DNA of 64,000 nucleotides, taken from positions 1,116,001 to 1,180,000 of the forward strand of contig OX595991.1 in assembly GCA_951394045.1 (NCBI GenBank), in the 5' to 3' direction. The stretch is from Nitzschia sp. DOCU1 (taxonomy: Eukaryota > Bacillariophyta > Bacillariophyceae > Bacillariales > Bacillariaceae). The position numbers were made by a program, and so were the translations under genes. Below the pieces are notes generated by a model. It was not told where the DNA came from and ran no database searches. It worked only from the letters and a program-made list of their open reading frames with translations. This document shows positions 39,162 through 49,865 of this stretch, in pieces; position 1 is the first letter of the stretch; each line of letters begins with the position of its first letter.

Positions 39162-41642
39162 TTAGTTTACAAACTCGCTCGTGGTTCGGTGATGTGCAAT
39201 TGGCATCTCATACTGCGCCCCATTGGCCGACGAAGTTTCTTCCGAAGAAGAAACGCCATTCATGTTTGGAAGGCTGGCCGTCTTGTGGTGGGATGGTCGG
39301 CAGGTGGCGACATCGTCGATAGTACTAGCAGTCTTGGGAAGTTCAATGACAGTTTCGGCTTGATCAGCTTGGATGGCTGTCAAGGCGATAGTGTAGACTA
39401 TATCCTCCACGAGAGCACCGCGAGACAAATCGTTGACCGGGCGTCTTAAACCTTGCAGCATGGGGCCCACAGCAACGACATTGGCGGTACGTTGTACAGC
39501 CTTGTAAGTGGTATTGCCGGTATTCAAATCTGGGAACTGTAATATAAACGAGGCACATGATAGTGAGAGAACCAAAGATTGAATGAACGTCTCAACTCAA
39601 TTCAATCGAGCGTATTCGAAATGACGTACCACAAGGACAGTTGCCCTTCCAGCCACCTCAGAATCCGGAGCCTTGCTCTTAGCAACTTCCATGTCGCATG
39701 CCGCATCATATTGCATGGGCCCATCAATCATGAGGTCAGGTCGTCGTTCTTTGGCGATCCGGGTTGCCTCTCGCACCTTTTCGACATCGTTTCCCTTGCC
39801 ACTGCTCCCCGTCGAGTAGGAGAGCATAGCCACTCGAGGCTCGATTCCAAAGGACTCAGCCGAGGCCGCACTCTGAAGAGCAATATCAGCAAGCTCCTCT
39901 GCATTCGGATCCAGATTAATGGCGCAATCCCCGTAGATCAATACTTGGTTGGGAAGGCACATGAAGAAAATGGACGAGATCAACTTTGCTGACGCTCGAT
40001 TCTTGATGAGCTGCAAGGCCGGTCGCACTGTATTCGCCGTCGAATGCTTAGCACCGGAAACAAGGCCATCCACTTCTCCGCAAGCCAGCATCATGGTCGC
40101 CAAGACAGTGATATCTTCGAGTTGAGCCAAGGCTGAAGGCCTGTTCAAGAGCTTGTGTTTACGAAGCTCCACCATGGGATCAACGTATTTCATCCTCAAT
40201 TCCATGGTGGGGTTGACAATTTCCATGTCATCCGGCAATTGTATACCTTGTGCCTCTGCTAGACGACGTACTGCACTCGGAACACCGAGTAGAACGCATT
40301 TGGCAATGTTACGTTCGTGGCAAATCGCGGCAGCTCGAATGATACGAGGATCGTCAGCTTCCGGGAGGACGATTCGACGGGGCTGTTCTCGGGCCATGGT
40401 AGCCAACATGTGCAAAAACGCGGGAGGTGACAATCGAGGCTCGCGGGTAATGGCCGTTCGAGACAACAAAATTCCTCGAATGGCCAAATGCTCTGCGGTA
40501 AAGTCCATGACCGCAACAATACGTTCCATATCGTCGTATGCGACTCGGGTATCGATCTTGGCTGCTGTGGCAGCGGTAACATAGCTATCTGTATTGAGCA
40601 ACAGCAGAGGCAAGCCCGTTTCGAAAGCCATGTCGCACAATTTTAGAACCGCAGGGTCAGGATCAAGTCCACCCGTCAATGCGAGACCAGCAAGTGGAAC
40701 ATTATTCATGGCGGCCATGCAAACTGCTAAGATAATATCATCCCGATCTCCAGGAGTAATGATAAGAGTGTCGGGTCGTAGAGAATATACCATATTCTTG
40801 ACGGACCGCGCCACAATTTTCACATCGACCACTCGACGACGTTTGAGCTCGCCCTCTTTCACTACGGTGGCGCCCAGGTGCTTGGCCATATCATAGGTAC
40901 GGGGACTGACCAATTTTTTATCCCATGGGATAGCACCAAGCAAGGGAAAGTGGTCATTGAAGATATGACACTTTCGTCGAATGAAATTAACCGGAGCGTC
41001 CAGTAGGGGTGGCTCTTCGTCCAAGTGCTCTCCAGATATATGCGAGATTGGTGCATTGAATTTGTTTACAATGACCCCTAAAACGGAACGGTCCTCGGGG
41101 CCCCCATATTGATGAGCCACACTCAACAGGCGTTCTTGAAAGGCTTTCATACCCCCGTCGCTTTCCCCGACAGTTGATACAATAATCAATTCCGCGTCTA
41201 GAGCCTTGAAAATTGTGTGATTCAAACCCTCTAAATCAGGATGATCCGCCGTCGGCTGAAGACCTTCCACCACAACGACTCTCTGGCCGAGTGCAGCGAT
41301 TTCGAAGTCTTCGACAATTTCATGCAGAAGTTGCGATTCCTGGCCTGATTTGAGCATATCTTCGACGTCCTCGAACCTCCGAGGTTCCGGAGGGTCCATC
41401 CCACCCGTGGCCCTTAGAAAGTGAGTCGATCGCTCCTTTCCTCGTTCACCAGGCTGACGAATCGGCTTGAAAAAGCCGACTGAGACACCCTCTCTATCAA
41501 GCGCACGGACCAGACCAAGTGACACTGACGTGAGGCCGACGTTGGGTACCGCCGGCAACAAATAAAATACGTGGCGCTCACTCATCACTTGGATGGAAGA
41601 ACGACGACCTGGACGCATCATTGATTCATGAGTGCTTGACAT
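39162..41642 (-). CDS. pta: phosphate acetyltransferase, long form with BioD-like and DRTGG domains
   Basis: Predicted 795 aa from exons 41642-39630 and 39536-39162 (93-bp intron, phase 0). The order is as in E. coli Pta: an N-terminal P-loop-fold domain ([20 protein letters not shown]), a DRTGG domain in the middle ([17 protein letters not shown]), then the PTA/PTB catalytic domain ([49 protein letters not shown]). The splice joins ATVLV to [16 protein letters not shown] exactly at the conserved FPDLNTGN motif. A Ser/Thr/His-rich tail of about 55 residues beyond the usual end is unusual. The enzyme interconverts acetyl-CoA and acetyl-phosphate; its partner is acetate kinase, not seen here. 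No clear targeting peptide. Confidence 0.93.
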
Positions 41643-42258
41643 GGTTGATATTATTTAGCAATAGAATGACTGAGACCAATCGATTACCAAGCTTGGGGAT
41701 TTGGGCAATTTATGAACGTTTTGGAATCCATCCGACGATTATTCATGTTTCGATTCCAACATGCGGTTCCGATGACAAGATTCATCGTTCGGGTTGTTTG
41801 GGGGCGAAACGTCTCCAATGAAAAAATATGCGAAGCCCGATGTGCGTCGTCGCTCGGATGTTTAGGCTTTATAAAAGGCCCATCGCGTACCAGGTACATT
41901 TAGTACTGATTGTACGGAGCAGAAAATCGGATCTTTGACTCCTTCGATCAAGCATCGGCAAACTGACGTGTATTCTCTCTACTCTACTAGAGAGGACTTC
42001 TGTAAGGTAGCAAGTATTGATATCTTCTACCGGTAGTAGTGGGACTCGTCAAGCTATCCACCAGTGCTTCCTCATATGACACTGTACGAAGACGAAAAAG
42101 CTGGTAGAGGATACAATGCACTGTTCTTGTGGTAGGAAATACCTACCTAGAGTAGAATTTCCTCCTCCGATGCCTTTGATTTGGAACCGGAATACTCTCC
42201 CTTTTCCTGCTAGTTCTAGTCTCTCTTGATAATCGCGATGATTTTCTTCTCTGGATTC
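41643..42258. other. intergenic upstream of pta
   Basis: About 615 bp between minus-strand genes. It holds a TATA-like element (41869-41877), a 22-bp sequence at 41974-41995 that recurs at 55264, and a CTACCGGTAGTAGTG 15-mer at 42027-42041 that recurs at 58237. No gene is supported. Confidence 0.5.
41869..41877 (-). promoter_or_regulatory. TATA-like element upstream of pta
   Basis: TTTATAAAG on the minus strand (CTTTATAAAAGG on plus), about 230 bp upstream of the pta ATG. It would give a leader of about 200 nt. The element reads as TATA in both directions, so orientation cannot be fixed from sequence. Confidence 0.35.
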
Positions 42259-43179
42259 TTAATTGACTTTAGCGACTTGCACTTCCATGATGAGACTCTG
42301 GTCAAAGCGCTGCGCCATGCGTCGTTGCTGCGCATAGGACGCCGGAAAGGGCAACTTGGTCATATCAAAGCAAGCCTCTTGTTCCACCATGGTAGCCGTG
42401 GGCACCACAACGTAGTCAGTACGCAGTTCTCCACCTTGGCCTGAGCCTCCGGGGCCTCCATCACAAGCTTTGGTCGGCTTTCTCCAACCCTTTTCTGGGA
42501 GAACGGAAAAACGTCTGGTGCCGCCGGGCTTCATACCAACCAAGGCTTCGTTTAGGGCTGCAATATTCGACACTCCCCCTACTACAGTGTTGAAATATTT
42601 TTCACCTGGCTTGCTTTCGTCATCTTCCAGACCGTATCCTCTCGAAAAGACAACCGTTCCTTCCCCACTCAGTCCATCGTAGCTCCTTTTGCCGAGTTTC
42701 AATACTTTGTAGTACAATCGGACTTCGTCACCCTCCTTAATCTCGACTCCACTTCCATCTTCCATGTCACGATATCGCACTCCACCGGCAGTCACCTTGG
42801 GTGGTGGTCCTTGATCTTCTTTTTCTCGCATTTCTTGTTCCCGCTTTTCCGCCATTGCCTGGCATTCTTCCACATTGGTGCATTTCGGTTTGTCTCCTGA
42901 GGACTTTTTGGGCGGCGGAGGAGCTACTCCCTTGACGAGTGCCTGGGCAGGTTGTGGCTGAAGGATTGTGAGCAGACCCAGACTACCAACAGTAAACGCC
43001 TTTTCAAAAAGACTTCGTCGTCGACAAGACCATGATTCGCCATTGGGAGCTTCCGCATGCTGTTGGACCAATGATCGGTCGGATGCCACTTGTTGACAAC
43101 GATGGATATGCGGCAAGTTCGCGCTCCACGCCAAAGCTGATGGCAGCAGAGCTGCAACGATAAGACACAATTTTGTCAT
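42259..43179 (-). CDS. FKBP-type peptidyl-prolyl isomerase-like protein, thylakoid-lumen presequence
   Basis: Predicted 306 aa. Signal peptide 1-18, then CRRRSLFEK (52-60), a hydrophobic run and AQA (78-80): a twin-arginine lumen signal. The mature part has a Lys/Glu-rich spacer (~95-125) and an FKBP domain from GVRYRDMEDGSG through LYYKVLKL, NEALVGMKPGGTRRFSV and LIMEVQVAKV. FKBPs catalyse cis-trans isomerisation at proline and act as chaperones; several lumen members help assemble photosystem complexes. The conserved drug-pocket aromatic residues are only partly matched, and there is a ~40-residue insertion before the last strand, so activity is uncertain. It is divergent from a second FKBP gene. 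Confidence 0.82.
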   Translation of the reverse strand: MTKLCLIVAALLPSALAWSANLPHIHRCQQVASDRSLVQQHAEAPNGESWSCRRRSLFEKAFTVGSLGLLTILQPQPAQALVKGVAPPPPKKSSGDKPKCTNVEECQAMAEKREQEMREKEDQGPPPKVTAGGVRYRDMEDGSGVEIKEGDEVRLYYKVLKLGKRSYDGLSGEGTVVFSRGYGLEDDESKPGEKYFNTVVGGVSNIAALNEALVGMKPGGTRRFSVLPEKGWRKPTKACDGGPGGSGQGGELRTDYVVVPTATMVEQEACFDMTKLPFPASYAQQRRMAQRFDQSLIMEVQVAKVN

Positions 43180-43562
43180 TCTCAGTTATATGAGTTTTGC
43201 TATGAGTAGTAGAGTGAAGGATTGCAGCAGGAGACTCTAATAAGGTGCTCTGACATTGGCCTCCACATCAGGATTCGATGACATCGGCGGCAAAATTCCA
43301 TCGCAAGTTTTTTGACAGCTTGACTGACGTCATTGATCCACCCCTGGCGACTAATAGGGATGGTCGGATGAGTCATGTTCGTTTTTCTGGTACAATGATT
43401 TCGTGGGCGACTGAAGGCGATCACTCGGAGCATGTAAGTGGTGTTGGATCGGGTTCGCGAGATGCCAATCCAATGATCTCCTCTGCAATTGAACGACCAT
43501 GGAGGCGGACGAGAACGATGACACTAATATCATACAAAGCAACCCTTCACATTGATTGCACG
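43180..43562. other. shared promoter region of two head-to-head FKBP genes
   Basis: This 383-bp region separates two divergently transcribed FKBP-like genes. The plus-strand frame is open back to 43278, but the first ATG that starts a signal peptide is 43563. No TATA box is clear. Confidence 0.5.
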
Positions 43563-44437
43563 ATGAGATCTCTGTCTGTTGGTTTATCTTTTCTCCTGGT
43601 CTTGCTGAGCGCTCAAGATCGCGTTGGTGCTTTCATGCCTGGCCAACCATTGATTGGCCATCATGAGTCATCAACCATATTGATGGCATCAGGTCATCAT
43701 GACGATGAGTTACTTTCATCGGGCAATATTGGCACGAATGGGCGTCGAGCAGCTATTGCTCAACTTACAGTTGGTGTTACTGGCACCCTGGCTTTCCCGA
43801 CCATTAGCGGAGCAGAAGAGGAGAATATGTTTGCTCCCAAGTTTGTTCAGGAATATCCAGATTTTACGCAAACGAGCGAGGGTTGGTCCTACAAAGATGT
43901 CAAGGTGGGACGCGGGGAGTCTCCGCAAAAAGGTGATCGTGTTGTCTATGAATGGTCAGGCTATACCATAGGTTATTTTGGTCGGCCGTTTGAAGCCAAA
44001 GGGTACGTACGGCGATTGCATAATATTCCGGGATGAAACCATGGAATATGGTCGCTGATGGCTGCTTGTTCATGTTGCCATTCCGTTCTACTACGACTAG
44101 TGGTCCAAAAGGAGGTGCCTTTGATAAGGATCTTGATTATTCCCGCACAGTTATAGGATCAGGCACAATTGTCAAGGGATTGGACTGTGCCTTTACCAGC
44201 ATGAAACCAGGAGGCATTCGACAAGTCCTTGTTCCATACGGCGAGCTTGGATACCCAGCTGACGATAGTAGCCACGACCGAGTGGGTCCAAAACCGACGA
44301 CCTTTTCTGGTATGCGGGCTTTGAATTTCGTTCTTGACAATCCGAGAGTCGATAGGACTATGCTCTTCAACGTCAAACTAGTCCGGGTCGACAAGCCCGA
44401 CGGCAAGGGAGGCTTTGCACGCGGTGATAAGGTATGA
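43563..44437 (+). CDS. FKBP-type peptidyl-prolyl isomerase-like protein 2, thylakoid-lumen presequence
   Basis: Predicted 258 aa from exons 43563-44002 and 44101-44437 (98-bp intron, phase 2). Signal peptide 1-22 with VGAFMP (a diatom plastid cleavage-type motif), then GRRAAIAQ (60-67), a hydrophobic run and SGAEEE (82-87): a Tat-type lumen signal. The FKBP fold runs from DVKVGRGESPQKGDRVVYEW through the spliced KGGPKGGAF, VIGSGTIVKGLDCAF, MKPGGIRQVLVP and LFNVKLVRV. The typical Phe-Asp of the drug pocket is not obvious. Its head-to-head placement with another lumen FKBP suggests co-expression. Role: isomerase or chaperone in the lumen (inferred). Confidence 0.83.
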
Positions 44438-44642
44438 GAAACTCACATAGACTCACAGTGACAAAAGTGCAACGAAATGGCTGGTGGTATCACGGCCAGT
44501 GTTCGGCCTCGCACGAGTCACGAATCATCCAGTGTTTCGTTCTTCGAAACAAAGTTCACCGATAAAGTCGCCATATCAGCCCTTAAACCAAACATCATCA
44601 ATCATCCATTTCCACCAAATACTGAAATCTTTATAGACAAGG

Positions 44643-45323
44643 CTAAAATATCGAGATCCAATACCTGGAATCGCCGTAGTGGTAGACAACCATGGCTGTG
44701 AGGATTGGGATATTGAGGTTGTCATTGCCGTAGGGCGACGCCTCCGCAATCGTACACGCCAAGGCGCCAATGCTCAACGTGTAGTCGGTTGGGCTGAATA
44801 ACATGAGTTTGCCGACCACAAATGCTGTTGCAAAGCACGCCACACATCCCGACAAGGAACTCCCCGCGTTGACCTTGGGCGATCGAATCGACGATCCAAC
44901 CCACGAGGCCATTGGATCCGCCAATGCTAGGCATTCCACTGCATATCGAATAATGGTCCAATCGGGGACCAATAATACAGTGATAGCAGTCCCCACCAGA
45001 AACCAAAAAGCACCCGGTAAATCCGAAAATTCATTGTCGCGCAGTAACGGTCCAAAGGCTTTGCGAAAGTTTGACGGATAATATCGATGAAGAATGTAAA
45101 TAGCCGCAGCTCCCAGGAAAAGCAAACCGAGCGCCACTTCTCGAGGGAGAACGTAGGATATCTGCACCAATGCATGCCCAGTTAATGCATGTTGAAGACG
45201 TCGTTTGGTTTCCCGTTTCAATGAAAACTGAGCGACGAGCACCTGAAAGACGACCACTAGCAGCACCAAGCTGCCAGCTCTCAACCACAGCATTGGATCC
45301 ATAATTGCAACTGGCGAGTACAT
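44643..45323 (-). CDS. phytol/dolichol kinase-family membrane protein
   Basis: Predicted 226 aa from ATG 45323, which lies in a GCCGCCATG context; the frame also has ATGs upstream, to 45491. About six membrane helices. Family-type segments are RRLQHALTGHALVQ, FSDLPGAFWFLVGT, LALADPMASWVGS, NAGSSLSGCVACF (the CTP-binding region of the VTE5/dolichol-kinase group) and GNDNLNIPIL. These enzymes use CTP to phosphorylate phytol or dolichol; in plastids VTE5 supplies phytyl-phosphate for tocopherol and chlorophyll recycling. The conserved Glu-Gly-Ser is replaced by Leu-Ser-Gly, so CTP binding may be altered. Substrate not resolved. Confidence 0.72.
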   Translation of the reverse strand: MYSPVAIMDPMLWLRAGSLVLLVVVFQVLVAQFSLKRETKRRLQHALTGHALVQISYVLPREVALGLLFLGAAAIYILHRYYPSNFRKAFGPLLRDNEFSDLPGAFWFLVGTAITVLLVPDWTIIRYAVECLALADPMASWVGSSIRSPKVNAGSSLSGCVACFATAFVVGKLMLFSPTDYTLSIGALACTIAEASPYGNDNLNIPILTAMVVYHYGDSRYWISIF

Positions 45324-45856
45324 GGCGGCGATTTCGTTTATGCGTATGGGTGAAGGAGAAAGAAGTATCGAAGCGCAACGTCTGAAATATTGTGGCAAGA
45401 AGGAACTTGTTGTGGTCGTTTCCCTCTTATTCGCTCCCCGTGGTCTTTGTGATCGAGAAGCAAGGTGACATTCGAAAGGCATCGACAGCATCCGATGCGG
45501 CGGCTTCTGAGTTTTCCCGCCATTTTGGACTCTAGAGAGAGCTCAAAATCATTTCGACCACAGCGATTTGACGTCACCGACGCAAATAACAGAGTGACAG
45601 CCAATCAGAAGTCGCGAACGGCGTGCGCACTCGTACGTCAGTCTTCCGACGAACCAACAGAGACATTCCGCGGCCATCAATCAATCACACAAAACGAACC
45701 AACGATAGGATCTCCAAAAGAATCGACACATCTCCTCCAACAGCCAACGGCACCTTGTGACGGAACACATTTCATTGGATACGACCAGCCAAGCCTTGTT
45801 GGATCCGTGTTCCCACCATTTGATCTATTGTCATCATAAACCCAGTTGTTTCTATC
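45324..45856. other. divergent region upstream of the phytol-kinase-like and RimP genes
   Basis: About 530 bp. The minus-strand frame of the kinase-like gene is open here (to 45491), so its true start may lie inside. The plus-strand frame 45465-45839 is not supported. No clear promoter motif. Confidence 0.45.
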
Positions 45857-47005
45857 ATGTTGACCCTGGTTTCTTTGGCGCTACTATTGTTGCAGATCGA
45901 CGCGTTTTCGGTGGCGCCGCTGTCGCGGCCGCGTGCCTCGACGACGCTCTTCTCTACCATGGTGCCTCGCCCCCGCTCCAGGGTCATGGACCCCACCGGG
46001 CCGACTCCGGAGATTGAAGAGGAAGAAATGGAAGTGCTACGGCCTGAAGATATTCCAGAGTTGCACTATGATCCGGATAATTACCCGATTCCCCATCAAC
46101 CCTGGAGGCGAGGAATTACGGACGGATGTGAAGATCCTATTGACGCGCCGTGGCGACAGGAGGCAGAAGAATTAATTTACAAAGCAGTGCGAATGGTAGG
46201 TGGGACTGTGATTGATGTCACTTGGTACTTGACGCAGCTGGTCATTCACGTGGATGATGACTTGGAATCGATTCCAAAAGACTTTCTCAAGGCGCGCGGT
46301 CCAGAGATTGATGTGCGAGAGCCTGAAAGACCCCTTTACTATGACCCGGAAGATCCGAATCCAGAGCCAATTTACTCCGATCGAGATGATTTGGAGCCTA
46401 TGTATGAGCGCGACCTAGCTTACGAGGATGATATTAAGTCCAAAATGTATGCACGAGAAGAAGAAGGAGAAGAGGATTTGGGATTAGATCCCGAGGAATT
46501 CCCTCTCTACGTGGACCAAGAATTCCGGGAGGATGAAGCTCTACGATACACCGAGGAATTAGAGATGCGTGCCCTGCGAGAAGAAAAGGCAGTGGATGCA
46601 GAGCATTTGAAAGTGGACACCGCGGCACTATCTACTATTGGTGGAGCCATCATGGACGTCCTTGAGACTGTTGAAGACAGACTTCGCGTGTTGGATCGAC
46701 ATGAAGTTGTCTTGACTAGTCCTGGTGCCCCAGATGTTTTGGAAACCCAAAAGCAATTCGACATGCACCGTGGGTACGATGTCGTCGTTGAAACGCAAGA
46801 TCCATGGGATTCCAACCGAACCTTGCGAGGAAAGCTCCTTGATCGAAATTCGATGGACGTCCTCATAAATGTAAAGGGACGCATGGTGACAATCCCACAT
46901 AACTTTATTCGTTGCGTTCGATTGCCTGCTGCGAAACGCAGCGATGACCCCCAAACCTTTGAACAAATGGAAGAAGAATACGATATCGAGGATATCTACG
47001 AATGA
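45857..47005 (+). CDS. plastid RimP-like ribosome maturation factor
   Basis: Predicted 382 aa. Signal peptide (1-16) with DAFSVAP (15-21), a diatom-type plastid cleavage motif. After an acidic insert, KAVRMVGGTVIDVTW is the RimP N-terminal domain start; a very acidic ~110-residue insertion (many Asp/Glu/Pro/Tyr) separates it from EVVLTSPGAPDVLE (the RimP VSSPGLDRPL-like site) and the C-terminal SH3-like segment NRTLRGKLLDRNSMDVLINVKG. RimP assists 30S assembly in bacteria, so this should act in maturation of plastid 30S subunits. The large acidic insertion is unusual for RimP. Single exon, ending 141 bp from the convergent TPR gene. Confidence 0.8.
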   Translation: MLTLVSLALLLLQIDAFSVAPLSRPRASTTLFSTMVPRPRSRVMDPTGPTPEIEEEEMEVLRPEDIPELHYDPDNYPIPHQPWRRGITDGCEDPIDAPWRQEAEELIYKAVRMVGGTVIDVTWYLTQLVIHVDDDLESIPKDFLKARGPEIDVREPERPLYYDPEDPNPEPIYSDRDDLEPMYERDLAYEDDIKSKMYAREEEGEEDLGLDPEEFPLYVDQEFREDEALRYTEELEMRALREEKAVDAEHLKVDTAALSTIGGAIMDVLETVEDRLRVLDRHEVVLTSPGAPDVLETQKQFDMHRGYDVVVETQDPWDSNRTLRGKLLDRNSMDVLINVKGRMVTIPHNFIRCVRLPAAKRSDDPQTFEQMEEEYDIEDIYE

Positions 47006-47146
47006 ATCTAGTCACAGAGGACGGATACTTAAGCATTTGGCTGTGCAAAAACTATTGAACATTTATCCAAGCCGCGGCCTCGGGACAGACAGGCAGGCCG
47101 CTTTTAAGTGTCATGCCCAGGCGATATAGGTTAATCCCAGAAGTAG

Positions 47147-49865
47147 CTACTGCAAGTCACATCTCATTCTTTTGATGAACGAAGCAAAAATCATGAAAGG
47201 TGTATGGTCGCTTGCGGGTTCTTGGATTTCTTTGGGTCCAAGACTTTCTTTGTGCTTCATTTCGCGGACAATACCACCGACGTATTGTAAATTCGCCTCT
47301 AGGCTGTATGGGTCCCGTGCAAGGATCCCCCCATGTCGTTCTCTTAGCTCGTTGGCCTCCTTCAAGGCTTCGAATGCTTCCAAGTACTTCCTTTGCCTGC
47401 AGTATAAAAAGCCCAAGTTAGAGAGTGTGCCGGTGAGAGCCAACCCGATTGTCCTCGTCTGACTTCGAAGGATTCCGCCTTCCGACATGGCCATATGCAA
47501 CAGGTTTCGTTGGATATCTCGTGCTTCAAGGAAACTCTGCAAGGCCTCGGAGTAATCTCCGCTGTCGTAGTGTGCCACCCCAAGATTGTTCAGTACTCTC
47601 GCCATTTGAATGCTCCCATACCCCATTGACTTCCTCGTTACATCCATGGCACGAAGGAATGCTTCCTTTCCACCACGAGGATTTCGTTGTAGAAGAAAAA
47701 TCATACCAATGTTCATCAACGAGGCAGCAACCGCTGGGTGTGCCGAGCCCAGCGCCGCCCTCTGAAGAGTGGTGGCTTCTTGAAACGACTTTAGGGCCAA
47801 AGGATACTTTTCGGCATAAAGGTATATCATTCCAATGTTGTGCATGGCCATGCCAACCAAATGATGTCTTTCACCGAATTTTTCCTTGTGAGAATACAAT
47901 GAGCTCTGAAAGAGTTCCAGAGCCTCTTCGATCTCCCCGTGCTACAATAACGAAAATTGAGAAATAATGTTCCGCATTAAACGTGGAATCGAATCAGAAA
48001 TGGCTTACCTCCAGATGGTCTTGTGCTTGCTCAATAATCTGTGGCAGATGGAGCTCTGCGTCGATGGCTTCGTTGGTGTCAATATCGATAGGGATTCTGG
48101 TCCGCTTTCTAGGGGTGGCCTGAAAGGGAACAAAAGGGAGCTTGGTATCTCGTTCTTCGTCCTTAAGCGTCTTGTCGAACCATTCCAAAATTGCTGCTCG
48201 AACGCGTTGGCTGGGAGTATATTCGTTTACAAGCGGCCCAAGGAATAGTGCATTGAGGTTATCGGAAGAGTCAATCGCATCAATTGGTGATTTGTTACCA
48301 CTACGACGCATCGGAATGCCGTCATCATTGCCGAATACGGAAGGCTTCGTTTCCTCGATTTGGATCTCCTGGAAGGTATCCACGGTGCGGATAGCTGTCG
48401 TCTCGGACAGCATCGAGCCAAAGAATTTAGTGGTGGATGTCCCAGCTGGAGCGCCACCTAGTTCCCCAATCCGTTCTAGAGCGATTTGGGTTTCGTCTGC
48501 AATGCTTTGGGCTGGCTTCGCAGACATGGACTCCTGAAGACTCAAAACCTCTTCTAACAGGCCGACTGCTGCGTCAAAATTCCCACTTCGAGCGAGAATC
48601 ATTGCGATATTTCCCTTCGCGATCGAAATGTCAAGAATAACGGCATCTGTCCACGCTTCAGGAGTCCTCAAAACCTTTCGGTTCAGATCTATGGATTCCG
48701 AAAACAGCTGCAAACTCATAGCAAAGTTCCCCTGCAAGTAGTGTAAGCAAGCCAGGTTGTTGAGGAGCATGGCGACGTAGGTGTGGTCGTAGCCAACCAC
48801 CAAGATGACGATTTGAAGAGCTTCCTTGAATGTGTTCAGAGCCTTCTCGTTGTGCCCGAACCGTAGGTAAACGAGACCAACAAGAACTAAACTAATGCCA
48901 GATCCAGGTTGGTCGCCGTTGGCTTGGACATGTTTGAGTAATCGCTTTGCGTACCGCAACGACTCTCGTTCGTTCCCAACAATTGCGTAGAGAATGGAAA
49001 GGTACGAGTAGATGTTCGAAGTGTTACCCCTTCGACCCTTGGCTACTTCCATCCTTCTGTAGAGGGCGACGGCTTCTTCGAACCTCCGACTCAAAATCAT
49101 ATTCCGGGCCATGCGTTCGGCCTCGGAATTCTCGTTCTTGCTTTCGTGTGCAACCTCGGTCTCATTTGATTTCAGCACAAATTCGAAATGGCGTTCCAAG
49201 CTTTTGCGGACAATCGTTGCAGCAATGGAAACATGACCATGACCCACTAGGCCTAGCGAGAGGATCCTCACATCCCCAAAAGGGATTGTGGCATGTCCAT
49301 CTTGTAGGACACTCTCGCGAGAAATATGGCTCTCTTCACTCTTCAGGCTTTGTGGCCGGTTGCGATGATCAAAGCAAAGCGTTGATGTGTCGTCAACCTC
49401 AACGCCTTCCTCGTCCTCGGGAAGGTAACTCAGAACGCGATCCAAAGTACGAAAAATTTGCGAGTCGGTATCCGTTTCATCATTATCTTCCAACAATTCG
49501 CCATGGCCTTTCGGTTTCTCTTCCCCGTACGGGGAAGGTGCCTCACGGTCAGAAGCTCCACCCCACAGACGGTTCACATCGACTACTGACGTGGGGGAAT
49601 CAGCCGATCCAGTACGTCGTCCCATCGCCCGAGTGTCCCCAGCCTCGAAAGCCGTCAGCATCTTAAGTGGATCGATGTGCCTGAATTGCGACGGCATACT
49701 AGCGACCTCATCGTAAGAGGGCGTCGACGGCATACTAGCGACCTCATCGTAAGAGGGCGTGTCGGAATAGCGATGATGATCGTTCATCTTCGTTAAAAGT
49801 TGTGTCCCTTTGTTTCGTCCCGAGACTAGCTTTCGAATCCCGTTGAGGTAATTGCCGGATTCCAT
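47147..49865 (-). CDS. TPR-repeat protein (kinesin-light-chain-like)
   Basis: Predicted 883 aa from exons 49865-48009 and 47941-47147 (67-bp intron, phase 0). The N-terminal ~200 residues are low-complexity and acidic, with a 12-residue motif TPSYDEVASMPS repeated twice in a row. Two sets of tetratricopeptide-like helices follow: one at about residues 250-430 (FGHNEKALNTFKEAL, LLNNLACLHYLQGNFAMSL) and one from about 610 to the end (GMAMHNIGMIYLYAEKYPLALKSF, VLNNLGVAHYDSGDYSEAL, TLSNLGFLYCRQRKYLEAF). TPR arrays bind partner proteins. No enzyme domain or membrane segment is seen. It is probably a cytosolic adaptor; the partner is unknown. Confidence 0.85.
49689..49760 (-). repeat. 36-bp tandem in-frame repeat in the TPR gene
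   Basis: Two adjacent 36-bp copies (49689-49724 and 49725-49760) encode the duplicated TPSYDEVASMPS. They are essentially identical, which suggests recent slippage and possible length polymorphism. Confidence 0.85.

Noticed and set aside
48947..49666. 239-aa plus-strand ORF inside the TPR gene
   Set aside because: Antisense shadow of the TPR coding exon; composition rich in Arg/Ser/Pro typical of such shadows.
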